From assembly GCA_018268915.1 (NCBI GenBank), contig JAFDVQ010000014.1, positions 216,979 to 280,978 of the forward strand: a stretch of 64,000 bases of DNA. The letters are read 5' to 3'. The position numbers were made by a program, and so were the translations under genes. This stretch comes from Acidobacteriota bacterium (GTDB taxonomy: Bacteria > Acidobacteriota > Terriglobia > Terriglobales > Acidobacteriaceae). The notes under the pieces were generated by a model. The model was not told where the DNA came from, did not search any database, and saw only the letters and a list, made by a program, of their open reading frames with translations. Position 1 is the first letter of the stretch; each line of letters begins with the position of its first letter. This document shows, one piece after another, positions 17,080 through 27,300 of the stretch.

Positions 17080-18525
17080 TTATCGAATGCCGACCTGGCC
17101 TTTGACGGAGTCGATCAGCTTCTGGGAGTCGTAACCAATGCCAGCCTTGAAGACCGTTTCGACATTCTCGATGTCTTCGATTTTCTTTGACGGATCGCCT
17201 TTGACTAGGACGATATCGGCCTGTTTGCCCGCAGCAAGTGTGCCAATGCGGTCCTGGCGACCGAGGTAAATCGCCCCGTTTTCTGTAGCGATGTGGATTG
17301 CCTCAAGCGGAGAGAAGCCGGCCTCGACAAGAAGTTCGATCTCGCGCTGGTCGCCGAAACCCGGAAGGACACCGCCGTTGCCTGTTGGGTCGGGACCACC
17401 AAGAAGCATGCCGCCCGCTTTGACGAATGCCAGTTCAAAATCCATTTCTTTGCGCATCAGAGCGGCCATCGGAGACTTGGCCGGAATGCTGGCGCGTTCG
17501 GTGAGATAGCTCTGCGCGGACGCGGTCGACATCGACTGAATTACGCGCGGCTGCAGCTCTGGGCGAAGTGGAACTGAGGCTTCAAAGACGGGTAGCGTGG
17601 AGGTGACCGCCACGTGATGTGAGATGAGTTTGTCGATGAGACCTTTCACCTGCGGGCTGTCTATCGCCAGATTGGCCCAGCTTGCGGAGCCGCGGCTGGG
17701 GCACTCATCCGGTTTTTTGCCGGCTACAAATTCAGTGTCGGCGAAGACGGGGCCGTGCTCGAGGTCATCGATGCCGAGATCGATGGCCTCAGGCCACGTG
17801 ACTGAGCACAGATGTCCGGTCAGCTTCATTTTGTGCGCGTGTGCCTGTCTGATCGCGGCGCCAAGCTCGTCGCGCGTGATGTTCATATAGGCCTTGAAGG
17901 ACGTCATGCCTTCGCTCGCCCAGTAATCAACGAACCGCTTTGCATCATCGGGACCTTTGAGCTCCTGCATTTGCGCGAACATCGTATGCGGGCCTTCAAG
18001 GTATGGCGCGCTTGCATCAAGCGAGGGACCGGGCATGAGACCGGCGTCGATACGATGCTTGATCTTCAGATCGGTATACGGCTCGATACTGCCGGTGGTC
18101 CGCATCGTGGTGACGCCGGCGGAGAGGTAGAGGCGTGGACCTGTAAATGGGAGCTCAGCGACGGTGAATCCCGGTTCGTCGATCTTCCCGTTGCTGAATT
18201 GAACCGAGGCGGAGTCGGTGTAGTAGAGGTGGTCGTGCATGCCTACGATTCCCGGGATGACGGTATAGCCAGTGCGGTCGAGGACCTGCGCACCTGAGGG
18301 AGGTTGGGTCGATGCAGCACCGATGGACTGAATGTTGCCGTTGGAGATTACGATGGCCTGATCGTCTTTCGGCGCCGACCCTGTGCCGTCGATAACGCGG
18401 ACATGATTTAGCACAATAACGGGCGCATTGACAGAGACGAAAGGTGCAACATCGGGCGAAAGCTGCGCTTGAGAGAAAGCTGCGGCGGGCGTTGCAAGAC
18501 AACAGAACAAGAATACGGATCGCAA
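17080..18525 (-). CDS. Secreted amidohydrolase
   Basis: 481 residues with a signal peptide (MRSVFLFCCLATPAAAFSQA). Amidohydrolase-superfamily metal ligands are visible: GMHDH near 97, a carbamylatable Lys in SFKAYM near 210, KLTGHL and LEHGPV His ligands, and the Asp in LGGPDPTG. The N-terminal composite beta domain (VRVIDGTG...ILDRTGYTVIPG) and C-terminal LAAGKQADIVLVKGDP are typical of the imidazolonepropionase/dipeptidase-like group common in Acidobacteria. Substrate unknown; it acts outside the cytoplasm. Confidence 0.87.
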   Translation of the reverse strand: MRSVFLFCCLATPAAAFSQAQLSPDVAPFVSVNAPVIVLNHVRVIDGTGSAPKDDQAIVISNGNIQSIGAASTQPPSGAQVLDRTGYTVIPGIVGMHDHLYYTDSASVQFSNGKIDEPGFTVAELPFTGPRLYLSAGVTTMRTTGSIEPYTDLKIKHRIDAGLMPGPSLDASAPYLEGPHTMFAQMQELKGPDDAKRFVDYWASEGMTSFKAYMNITRDELGAAIRQAHAHKMKLTGHLCSVTWPEAIDLGIDDLEHGPVFADTEFVAGKKPDECPSRGSASWANLAIDSPQVKGLIDKLISHHVAVTSTLPVFEASVPLRPELQPRVIQSMSTASAQSYLTERASIPAKSPMAALMRKEMDFELAFVKAGGMLLGGPDPTGNGGVLPGFGDQREIELLVEAGFSPLEAIHIATENGAIYLGRQDRIGTLAAGKQADIVLVKGDPSKKIEDIENVETVFKAGIGYDSQKLIDSVKGQVGIR

Positions 18526-18610
18526 GGCGGGTGACCTCAGGCGGGGAATCGATGTCTTGACATCTTAGCGGTCTGATCGCACGTTGAGATATGCCAGAGT
18601 CTTCTGAGGT

Positions 18611-19231
18611 CTACTTATGCAGCAGAGGTGCGATCTTCGGCAGTATTGCGCGGGCGATAATCTCCGATCCCTTGGCCGTGGGATGTATGCCATCCTGTTG
18701 AATAGTGCCTGGGACGTTAATGAGGTCTTTATAGATCATGGGAATGAAAGTGACCCGATGTTTCGCGGCAAGATCCTGGAAGACCTTGTTGAAGGACTGG
18801 ATGTAGTCGGGACCGTAGTTGGGCGGCAGCGTGATGCCGGCGAGGAGCACCTTGATGTGCGCAGCTTCGAGAGCGGTTAAGACGCTGTCGAGATTCTTGC
18901 GGGTTTGATCAGGAGGAAGGCCGCGCAGGCCGTCGTTGCCCCCGAATTCAACGACAACAACTGCCGGATGAGCCTGGACGATGGCGTTGATATTGGCGAC
19001 CGCGTCCTTTGTGGTTGCGCCACTCGTGCCTCGGTTCTGCACCTTGTATTTGTACCCACCCCGGTCAAGCTGGCGTTGGAGCGCGGCTGGCCACGCTTGT
19101 TCCGGCTGCAGGCCGTAACCTGCCGTAATGCTGTCGCCATAGCAGATGATCGTGGGTCGGTCGGCTGCAAGCAGGGGAAGCGCCGCAAATATCAGGCAGA
19201 TCGAAACGAGAAGGCGACGTTGTACGTCCAC
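18611..19231 (-). CDS. tesA: TesA-like SGNH lysophospholipase/arylesterase
   Basis: About 206 residues. Signal sequence (LLVSICLIFAALPLLAA) then SGNH blocks: ICYGDSITAG (Ser), GTSGATTKD (Gly), VVEFGGNDGLRGL (Asn) and DGIHPTAKG (Asp/His). No in-frame ATG fits the signal peptide; a GTG at 19231 is the best start, and the longer frame upstream overlaps the divergent gene. TesA next to and divergent from a YbbA/YbbP ABC pair is conserved in many bacteria, E. coli included. Confidence 0.88.
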   Translation of the reverse strand: MDVQRRLLVSICLIFAALPLLAADRPTIICYGDSITAGYGLQPEQAWPAALQRQLDRGGYKYKVQNRGTSGATTKDAVANINAIVQAHPAVVVVEFGGNDGLRGLPPDQTRKNLDSVLTALEAAHIKVLLAGITLPPNYGPDYIQSFNKVFQDLAAKHRVTFIPMIYKDLINVPGTIQQDGIHPTAKGSEIIARAILPKIAPLLHK

Positions 19232-19319
19232 ATGATCAGTGTAAAGGTTTGTAAAGGCCGGAACACGTCGTTTACCGGATGCGTAAGAATGAATGAGCGG
19301 GGCAGGGAGGAATGGCTGG

Positions 19320-20039
19320 GTGATTGAGGTCCGGAACGTTAAAAGGTGGATCCAGAATGGTTCGCGGCGGGTAGATATCCTGAAGGGCATTTCGCTCAGC
19401 ATTCCAGCCGGGCAGTTCGTGGCCATTGTAGGAGCCAGCGGCAGCGGTAAAAGCACTCTGCTGGGTCTGCTTGCTGGGCTCGATACGCCAAGCGAGGGTG
19501 AAATATGGCTGGATGGCACTCCGATCCACAACCTGGCTGAGACTCAGCTGGCCTCAGTACGCGGACGAAAGATAGGTTTTGTATTTCAGTCGTACCAACT
19601 AATCTCGACCCTGACTGCGCTTGAGAATGTGCTGCTGCCCTTTGAGCTGAATGTCGAAGGTCATGGATTGGCAAAGGCTCGCGAGCTTTTGCAGGCTGTG
19701 GGTCTCGGCGAGCGGATGGATCATTATCCGATTCAGCTCTCGGGCGGGGAACAGCAGCGTGTCGCCCTGGCGCGTGCGTTCGTTGTGAACCCGCCGATTG
19801 TCATGGCAGACGAGCCGACAGGAAATCTCGACAGCGCAAATGGACACCTCGTGCTCGATTTGCTTCTCGAGCGGCATGCGCATGCTGGCGCGACGCTGGT
19901 GCTGGTGACTCACGATCCGGAGATTGCAAATCGCGCGGACCGCAAGATCGTGCTGAAAGACGGGATGATCATCGAGGACACCCTGCCATCGCTTGGGCAA
20001 GTCGAAGTTGCGGCGCAAAGCGGGCGAACAAATGGCTGA
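19320..20039 (+). CDS. ABC transporter ATPase, LolD/YbbA-type
   Basis: 239 residues from the GTG at 19320 (AGGGAGG nine bases upstream; an ATG at 19293 is the alternative). Walker A GASGSGKST, Q-loop VFQSYQL, signature LSGGEQQR, Walker B VMADEPTGNLDS, H-loop VTHDPE: a complete LolD-like ATPase. It overlaps the following MacB/FtsX-type permease gene by eight bases. With tesA divergent, this is the ybbA-ybbP-tesA arrangement, thought to handle lipid or lipoprotein substrates. Confidence 0.93.
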   Translation: MIEVRNVKRWIQNGSRRVDILKGISLSIPAGQFVAIVGASGSGKSTLLGLLAGLDTPSEGEIWLDGTPIHNLAETQLASVRGRKIGFVFQSYQLISTLTALENVLLPFELNVEGHGLAKARELLQAVGLGERMDHYPIQLSGGEQQRVALARAFVVNPPIVMADEPTGNLDSANGHLVLDLLLERHAHAGATLVLVTHDPEIANRADRKIVLKDGMIIEDTLPSLGQVEVAAQSGRTNG

Positions 20040-22596
20040 GCGCGCGCTTGGGTGGAGACGGGCATCGGCAATCGCGTGGCGCGATCTGAAGTCTGCGCCG
20101 GGCAAATTTGCTTTTGTAGTTCTTTCGGTTGCAGTCGGAGTTGCTGCACTTGTTGGTGTACGCGGTTTCAGCGAAAGCTTTCGGACGACATTGATGACGG
20201 AAGCGCGGTCGCTCATGGCCGGCGATCTCAGTGCTCGCATCTTTCACGTACCCAATGCGGATGAATTAAAGAAGTTGGCAAACATCGAGCAGGGAATTCA
20301 AGGGAGTCAATCGACGTGGGTCACGGAGATGGTGTCGATGGCGTCGGTTCCTGCGGATCCGGTGCCATTACTGGTGTCCCTCAAGGCGGTTGATCCTTCG
20401 GTGTATCCGTTTTACGGCGCAGCGCAGTTGGAGCCGCAGATGGATCTGCAGCAGGCCTTGTCGGGCGATTCGGCGGTAGTTGCAGATGAGTTTCTGATCC
20501 GCCTGCAGGCGCATGTTGGGGACACTCTGCGGCTAGGCGGGCGCAATTTCAAGATCACTGCGGTTTTGAGCCAGGAGCCGGACCGCATCAGCGCTGGAGC
20601 CGGCATGGGGCCGCGCGTAATGATTTCGAACGAGGCACTCGATCGCACAGGACTGGTTGCGCCTGGTAGCCGCACGTCGCATCGGCTGCTGATGAAACTC
20701 CCTGTTCAGGTAGACGATTCAAAAGTTCGCAAACAAGTGGAGCAGGTGCTGCCTGATGCGCAGGTGATGGACTTTAAAGAAGGAAATCCTGCGTTGAGTC
20801 AGGGGCTGGATAACGCCACGGCGATCCTTAGCCTGATTTGCCTTGTAGCGATGGTACTGGGAGCGATCGGCGTGGCGATGGCCATGCACGCGCACCTCGA
20901 GCAGCGCATGGACATGCTCGCGATTCTCAAAGCCGTTGGCGCGCAGTCGTCTGACTTGCTCAGGATCTTTCTGCTGCAAACGATGGCGCTTGGGCTATTA
21001 GGGGTGCTCATCGGCGTTGGATTTGGCGCGCTGGTCATGGAGGCACTGCCGACTGTGTTTGGCAAATTGCTGCCAGTGCATACCGTGTTGCATTTCCCGT
21101 GGCGGGCGGTGGGCGCAGGATTTGGGACTGGCTTGCTTACGACGCTTCTGTTCTGCTTGCCGCCCCTGCTGGATGTGCGCGCAGTGCGGCCGATCCTGGT
21201 GCTGCGCAGATTGGTAGAGCAGGGCCCAGGCACTGCAAAGGAGTGGTTTGCCCGCTGGTGGGCGCGACGGTTGCAGGTCGGTATTGCGGTCGTCGTGATC
21301 GTAGCCCTGGGTGCGATTGCCTGGGCTTTGTCCGATTCAGTGAAGGTCGGCGGCTGGTTCGCACTTCTTTTTTCGATCGCTCTGCTCGTTTTGTTAGCTC
21401 TGGCCGCCGTGGCATTACGCACTTTGCGGTTCATATTGAACCGAGTTCGCCTCCATCTGCCGTCTTCCCTGCGACACGGGTTGGCGAATCTGTATAGGCC
21501 CGGAAACCAGTCCGCTGCAGTCCTGGCATCCCTTGGAACCGGCGTGATGCTTATCCTGGCGGTGTACCTGATGCAGAGTTCGTTACTGCGTGAGATTCGA
21601 GAGACCGCATCGCCGAAGCTGCCGAATGTCTTCTTGATCGATATCACGTCAGATGAAGTCGATGGCGTGAAGGCATTCTTCCAGAAGCAAGCTGGAGTGA
21701 CGAAGCAGGTCGATCTGCTCCCAGTGGTGTCCGGGCGATTTGTAACTCTCAATGGAAAGACGCTCGATCAGATGCAGGACCAGCATTTTCCCCGCAGGTG
21801 GCTTGAGAACGCCGAACTGAGTTGGGCCGACGCTCCTCCCGAAGGCGACAAGATAACTCAGGGCAAGTGGTGGAAGGATGCTGGAGCAACCGAGATCGCT
21901 ATAGGGCAGGGAACCGCCGAGCGCCTTCATCTGGGAATTGGTAGCGCAGTTCAGTTAGAGGTCGGCGGGCGTACGCGCAACCTCAAGGTTGCTGCTCTCT
22001 ATCGTCCTGACGGTCAGCATATCGGAGGCCGTGTCTCGTTTGTGCTTCCATCGGGACAACTCAAGGGCGAGCAGGCGACCTGGTATGGAGGAGCTCACAT
22101 CGAGGCCAAAAGAGTGCCCGAAATGGAGCGCGCTCTTTTCGCCGCGTACCCGACAATCTCCGTCATCAACATCGCTGACGTTCTCAGCCGCATTGAGAGC
22201 GTGGTAGATCAAATCACCTTCGTCGTTCGTTTCCTGGCTGGGTTCTCGATACTTGCGGGCTTGATGATTCTGGCATCAAGCATCGCGAGTGCCCGGTTCA
22301 GGCGAATGCGTGAGGCGGTCGTGCTTAAGACACTTGGTGCCACGCGGATGAGAATCGTTCGAACTTTCAGCGTTGAATTCAGCGTTCTAGGGCTACTCGC
22401 GGGCTCGGTTGGTGTAGTTTTCGCCAATCTGCTTACGCGCGTGTTGCTGAAGAAGCTCGAGATCGGCTTCCACATCGATTGGCTTGCCGCTCTGATTGCG
22501 CTGGCGGGGACAGCTGTTCTGGCGACTGGCACAGGATGGATCGCGAGCTATCGAATCCTAGGCCTCCGCCCCCTCGAGGTGCTGCGAGAGGAATAG
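20032..22596 (+). CDS. FtsX/YbbP-type ABC permease
   Basis: 854 residues: one N-terminal membrane segment, a large periplasmic domain, then a three-helix FtsX domain (about 260-390). After a short linker follow further helices, a second periplasmic domain and a second FtsX domain at the C-terminus (IESVVDQITFVVRFLAGFSILAGLMILAS...EAVVLKTLGATRMRI). This double architecture is that of YbbP. ATG at 20032 overlaps the ATPase stop, so the pair is coupled. Confidence 0.92.
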   Translation: MAERALGWRRASAIAWRDLKSAPGKFAFVVLSVAVGVAALVGVRGFSESFRTTLMTEARSLMAGDLSARIFHVPNADELKKLANIEQGIQGSQSTWVTEMVSMASVPADPVPLLVSLKAVDPSVYPFYGAAQLEPQMDLQQALSGDSAVVADEFLIRLQAHVGDTLRLGGRNFKITAVLSQEPDRISAGAGMGPRVMISNEALDRTGLVAPGSRTSHRLLMKLPVQVDDSKVRKQVEQVLPDAQVMDFKEGNPALSQGLDNATAILSLICLVAMVLGAIGVAMAMHAHLEQRMDMLAILKAVGAQSSDLLRIFLLQTMALGLLGVLIGVGFGALVMEALPTVFGKLLPVHTVLHFPWRAVGAGFGTGLLTTLLFCLPPLLDVRAVRPILVLRRLVEQGPGTAKEWFARWWARRLQVGIAVVVIVALGAIAWALSDSVKVGGWFALLFSIALLVLLALAAVALRTLRFILNRVRLHLPSSLRHGLANLYRPGNQSAAVLASLGTGVMLILAVYLMQSSLLREIRETASPKLPNVFLIDITSDEVDGVKAFFQKQAGVTKQVDLLPVVSGRFVTLNGKTLDQMQDQHFPRRWLENAELSWADAPPEGDKITQGKWWKDAGATEIAIGQGTAERLHLGIGSAVQLEVGGRTRNLKVAALYRPDGQHIGGRVSFVLPSGQLKGEQATWYGGAHIEAKRVPEMERALFAAYPTISVINIADVLSRIESVVDQITFVVRFLAGFSILAGLMILASSIASARFRRMREAVVLKTLGATRMRIVRTFSVEFSVLGLLAGSVGVVFANLLTRVLLKKLEIGFHIDWLAALIALAGTAVLATGTGWIASYRILGLRPLEVLREE

Positions 22597-22884
22597 ACGT
22601 TGTAACGAGGCGCGTAACCCCTCGGCAGGCGCAACTTTGCTGATTCGCCGATTTGCTCGAAGCTCCCTCCAAACCGATCGGTTTTGGCGTTCCAGTTTTG
22701 ACCAGTTATGGCCCGATAAGCCGTCATGCAGCCAGGGCAGCGCGCGCCGCTATCTCCTTTCGCATGATTGTCTGGTTTGACCGAACAAATGCTTTTTCCG
22801 TATCATGGAATAGTTGGCTTCCAGTGCTGAACAGTCTGTTCCAGCCGAGCCAGCATGGCTGCAAGATGGCCTTTTCGCGCATGT

Positions 22885-22958
22885 TGCCCCCTCGTTCAAC
22901 GGCAGGACAGCTGACTCTGGATCAGCATATCGGGGTTCGAATCCCTGGGGGGCAGCCA
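22885..22958 (+). tRNA. tRNA-Gln(CTG)
   Basis: Acceptor TGCCCCC/GGGGGCA, anticodon loop CTCTGGA, T-loop TTCGAAT, discriminator G, encoded CCA. Canonical and outside the array, which has a second tRNA-Gln(CTG). Confidence 0.95.
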
Positions 22959-23299
22959 CTGTAAAATCAACAAGCTACGGCCACTTAGCACCCCTCAAAC
23001 ACCAATTGCCGCAGGCGCTGCTAAGTCCATTAAAGGCGCACCTCGGCGCACCCGGTACGGCACACTTTACGGCACACCTTCACGGTTTCTGGTTACACTC
23101 GTGCGACCCCCAAATTGGCGACTCGAAACACTCGTCCCAGGGATCTGTATTGCTCGTCGTCCAAGGCGCAGCCAAATGCCGGCCCTGCCGAGTTCCAAGC
23201 CCAACTCAAACCCTTCTTGATCCCACTTGTCGGTCACGCAGCTTCCTCGCTCCCCTAGTTCCCGCAATGTGCTCGCAGTTCTGAAAGAGAACTCTCTCG
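22959..23299. other. Gene-poor stretch after tRNA-Gln
   Basis: No credible gene. I looked for an integrase start or a repeated tRNA 3' end that would mark an attachment site and found neither. The stretch joins the decayed end of the methyltransferase pseudogene. Confidence 0.5.
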
Positions 23300-24152
23300 G
23301 AAGTTTTCTTCTGGCTTCGGTTCTGAAGCAGCAACGCCAGCCATAGCACCGCCGGAAGTATATAAATAACCAGGCGCTTGTCAGCGCAGAATCCGCATCG
23401 CTTCAGACCCGGGGAGAGGGTGCAGGTATGCGGACCACGAAATTGGCAGTCTTCAAACAGTTGATCAGAAAGTCCATGCTTTTCGCTGCCGACAACAAGA
23501 GCGGCAGGAAATCGATATGCCAAACGTTTGTAATCCATTAGCCCAGATGGCGAAGAAGCAACCATCGAGATCCCGTTGGATTTCGCCCAGCAACTGAATT
23601 CAGCAGAGAGCATCGCACCAGCGTTTGGGAAAAAAGCGATCCCATCGTTGCTCGAATGGCCGCTGGATCGTGTGGATCGCACTTCGGGTTGAGGATGAAG
23701 ACTCCGTCAACTCCTGCCGCTTCAGCAGTTCTAATAAATCTTGCCAAATTTCCGGGAGATTCGATGGATTCGACCGTGAGCCAAAGTGAATTCCTTGCCA
23801 CGCGGAGTTCTTCCAATCGGGACCACCTCTTTCTGAGAACCGCCCCTGTTCCCTGGAGTTCGGTAGCGAGCGTCAGATCACGGTAGAGTTCGCGCGAAAG
23901 ACGAATGCCGGGAATGGCCTGTTGGCGCAGCCGAAGTGCGAGCTTTTGGCCAAACGGGTTTGACAGAACCGAAGCGTCGAGAACGACAGATTTGATCCGA
24001 GCGCAACGCTCGCCCGCGCAAGTAAGGTGACGAACGCTTTCGATGATGAAGAGTTTTGTGCGGGAACGACCCTGATGGGTTTGAAGCGAGCGAAGATTTA
24101 GAAAGCGGAGATCGCGGGGGGAACTGACGACTGGGTACCCTTTCTCATTCAT
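23300..24152 (-). pseudogene. Decayed SpoU/TrmH-family RNA 2'-O-methyltransferase
   Basis: The first two thirds read as a normal SpoU protein (ESPGNLARFIRTAEAAGVDG, NPKCDPHDPAAIRATMGSLF). Near 23610 the frame breaks; the continuation (EFSCWAKSNGISMVASS, ALVVGSEKHGLSD) is in another frame (from 23682). Near 23430 it shifts again, and the residual motif 3 can still be recognised in a third frame as VRIPAPSPRV, stop, SDADSALTSAWLFIY. At least two frameshifts plus a stop make it a pseudogene. The start at 24152 still has GGAGG directly upstream. Confidence 0.85.
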
Positions 24153-24381
24153 TCCTCCTTGCGGCTATGATCATGGCGCCGCTGCCATTGGAATATTTAA
24201 CTCCGTGTTTGATTTTTTCATGGGAGCGGGTGTTTCTGCAGCGCTGCGATGCCACTGTTAGAAAGTGCTCACGGCTGGTCGTGGCCACTAAAACCGGTCT
24301 TGCGCGTCTCTCAATTACGTCAACCGTCCTCCCAAACCGGCCTGGCCGAGCAGAATTCGCGATGTGCTAGGATGGGCAACC

Positions 24382-27300
24382 ATGGTCGCACGTCTGGCTT
24401 TTCTCGTTTTGATTCTGCAGTTTGCTCTGTGTTCGTTCGCTCAGATTGCGGAAGTCGAACCGGGTCTCCTGGCTAGGAATTCACCAGCCGAGTTACACGT
24501 ACTTGAGGCTGAAGCCAGAATCACTCTTGAGAAAGACACCATTCGAGTGACGCTGCCCTTGAGCGCAGAGGCCGGCCCTCGATTGAGAGTCATTGTGTGG
24601 CTGGCTTCCCCCAAGGACGTGCGAAGTGGAGAGACAGTTTCTATATTGAGCGCAAAACGCAATTCGGTTTCGGCTGCGCTGCCCTGGCCCGAACAGACGC
24701 GCAGAGTTCGTGAAGACGAGATTGGATGGTACCGGGTCGGCTATCGGGTCGAACAGAATGAAATACAGCATTCGTCTGGGGTTCTCTCGATCGGCGCGAT
24801 AACCACGAATCTCATGGAGTTGCGACTTGCGTACCCCAAGATGCTCATTCAGGGCCATGCAATAAGCGCGCGAGTCATTGCTGTCAATCCAGTGACGGGC
24901 AAGGCCCTGGATGGTGTGAAGTTGAAGGCCACGCTCTCCGACGATGAGGACAACACTTCAAAAAAGAGCTTCGCCCGCGAGGCGACGACCGGACGCAAGG
25001 GCGAGGCAATTCTCACCTTTGACCCTCTGGGCGCGCCGGGAGATTCGCTCACCATCCAAGTTGAAGGAACCCTCGCAGGTTCGGCCGGAGCGCTTGTGCG
25101 AGCTTCCGTTAACGGCGATGTGCAAGTAATGGATCGCGGGAGCGTCCATGTAGAGATAGATAAGCCGCTTCACAAACCCGGAGAGACAGTGCGTCTCCGT
25201 TCCCTGGCCTTCAAAGACGGAGGTCACGCCGCTGCGGATGAACCGGTGACGCTGACCATCACAGACCCCGACAATAAGATCCTCGTCAAGGCCGCACTGA
25301 AGACGAATCGCTTCGGGATCGCGGCATACGACTGGAGAACCTCGGAACAGACTGCAACCGGCGACTACGAAGCAAAGGTTGATTTGGACAACATGACCGG
25401 TAGTGGCGGCGAAATTACGCAGGAGGTACGCATTCAACGCTATGAATTGCCGGAGTTCAGCGTGACTGTCACTCCGGATCGGGACTTCTATCTTGCCAGC
25501 GAACAGCCGAAGGTCGAGATTCACGCCGGATACCTCTTCGGCAAGCCAGTGGCAGCTGGCAGTGTCCGCCTTGTACGTGCGGACAACGCAGAGTGGAATC
25601 CGAAGACTGGGCGTTACGACGAACCGAAAGACATTGAGGCCAATGCACAACTCGACATCAATGGTGACGCAACGCTGGTACTGAAGGTAGACGACGACTT
25701 TGAGGAATTGAAGAACTCCACTTGGGAGCGCTATAGCGATCTCAAGTTCCGGGTTATGGTTACGGATCAATCGACCGGCCGAACCGAGCCCCGCAACTTT
25801 GCCGTGCGCCTGAGCCATGACGCTGTTCATATTTATCTCAATCAGATTGGAGCCGGCACGCACGAAGGAGAGTATCTGGTTTCGACCAGCTTCGCAGATG
25901 GAAAGCCGGCACCCTGCAAAGTAGTACTGGATTGGATGGACGCTCAGTCGAGAGCGTCCAGAGCGATGACAGTAAAGACCGATCGATATGGACTCGCAAA
26001 GGTCACGCTCAAGTTCCCGTCCTTCACAACGGGAGAAGAAGAGAACCGCCCAAGGCTGCGCATCACTGCGCGCGATGCTGAGGGAAGAGTTTCGCACTTC
26101 GATGATCAGTTGTGGACAAACAGCAGCGACGGCCTTTGGCTCTCAATTACTCATACGTTGCTGCGGCCGGGTGAGTCTATCGAGGGGATTGTTCATTCAA
26201 AACCTGGAACAGACGTCGATATCGATGTGCTTTCGGAATCAGGAGTGGTCGGGCACTGGCAGATGCGAGTGTCCGGCACGGAACAACCATTCTCCATTCC
26301 GGGAAATCCATCCTTCCGTGGCCTGATTACTCTCAGAGGGTACAACCTTCGCGGCGCAAGACAGGAAACCCGCTGGTACGGCGGCGCAGACGGCAGTACC
26401 CGGTCAGTCCTTTATCCCGAAGATCGCTCTCTGATCGCTGACGTCAAGGGGCTTTCGGCTTCCTATTCGCCCGGTGCCAAAGTGAACGCCGAACTATCAC
26501 TTCGGAACGCTGACAAAGGAGTAACTGCCGGTGTTTTTGGTGTTTCAGTTTTCGACACCGCGGTTGAAGAGCGTGCCGAAACGGAAGCTGAAGCGAACGA
26601 TCGCTGGTTCGGACGCGGCTGGTGGTGGCTGGAAGGCGCCGCCGTCGGTGATGTGACGCGGGGGAGCCTCAATAAGATCGACACCACTAAGCCAATCAAT
26701 GAGGATCTAGACCTCGCTGCTGAAGCTGTTCTTCTGAATTTGACTTCAGAACCACTCGCGATTGAATCGAACGATGACAGCTCGGTGCGCAACGAGTATC
26801 AGCAGCAGATGCAAGCGAAAGAGAAGCCACTTGGTAACGCGCTTGCGAGAGCAGTTCCGCTGAATCTGCCGGCAACATTCGAGACGCTCAGGCAGTTTGC
26901 CGCCAATGCGGGTTTGGACACCGGCCTGCTGGTCGATCCATGGAATGTGCCCTATAAGGTAGAACCGAGCGAAGGCTGGCATACGGATGTCCTGACACTC
27001 CACAGTGCTGGGCCCGACAAGCAATTCGGAACTGCGGATGATTTTGAGCTGCCTCTTGTGCAGCGGAATGTCTTCGCCGTTCCAGGCTCGCGCCTGAATG
27101 CGATTCTGAATCAAAGCATCCAGGCAGGAAGGCCGCTGCCTCGGAGCGCAGATGAGCTGAAGGCGCTTGCCAAAGAGGCGGGCCTCGATCTCGACTCGGC
27201 TGAACAGCACACGCTCGATCGCAAGGGCAAGCGGTACCTCTATGCCATCGATGTGGTTCGCCGATCCTATTTCATCCAGGTTCAGACTGGTAGCGGTGAG

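Noticed and set aside
22885..23299. tRNA-Gln as an integration site of a mobile element
   Set aside because: No repeat of the tRNA 3' end and no integrase gene was found nearby; only a pseudogene follows.
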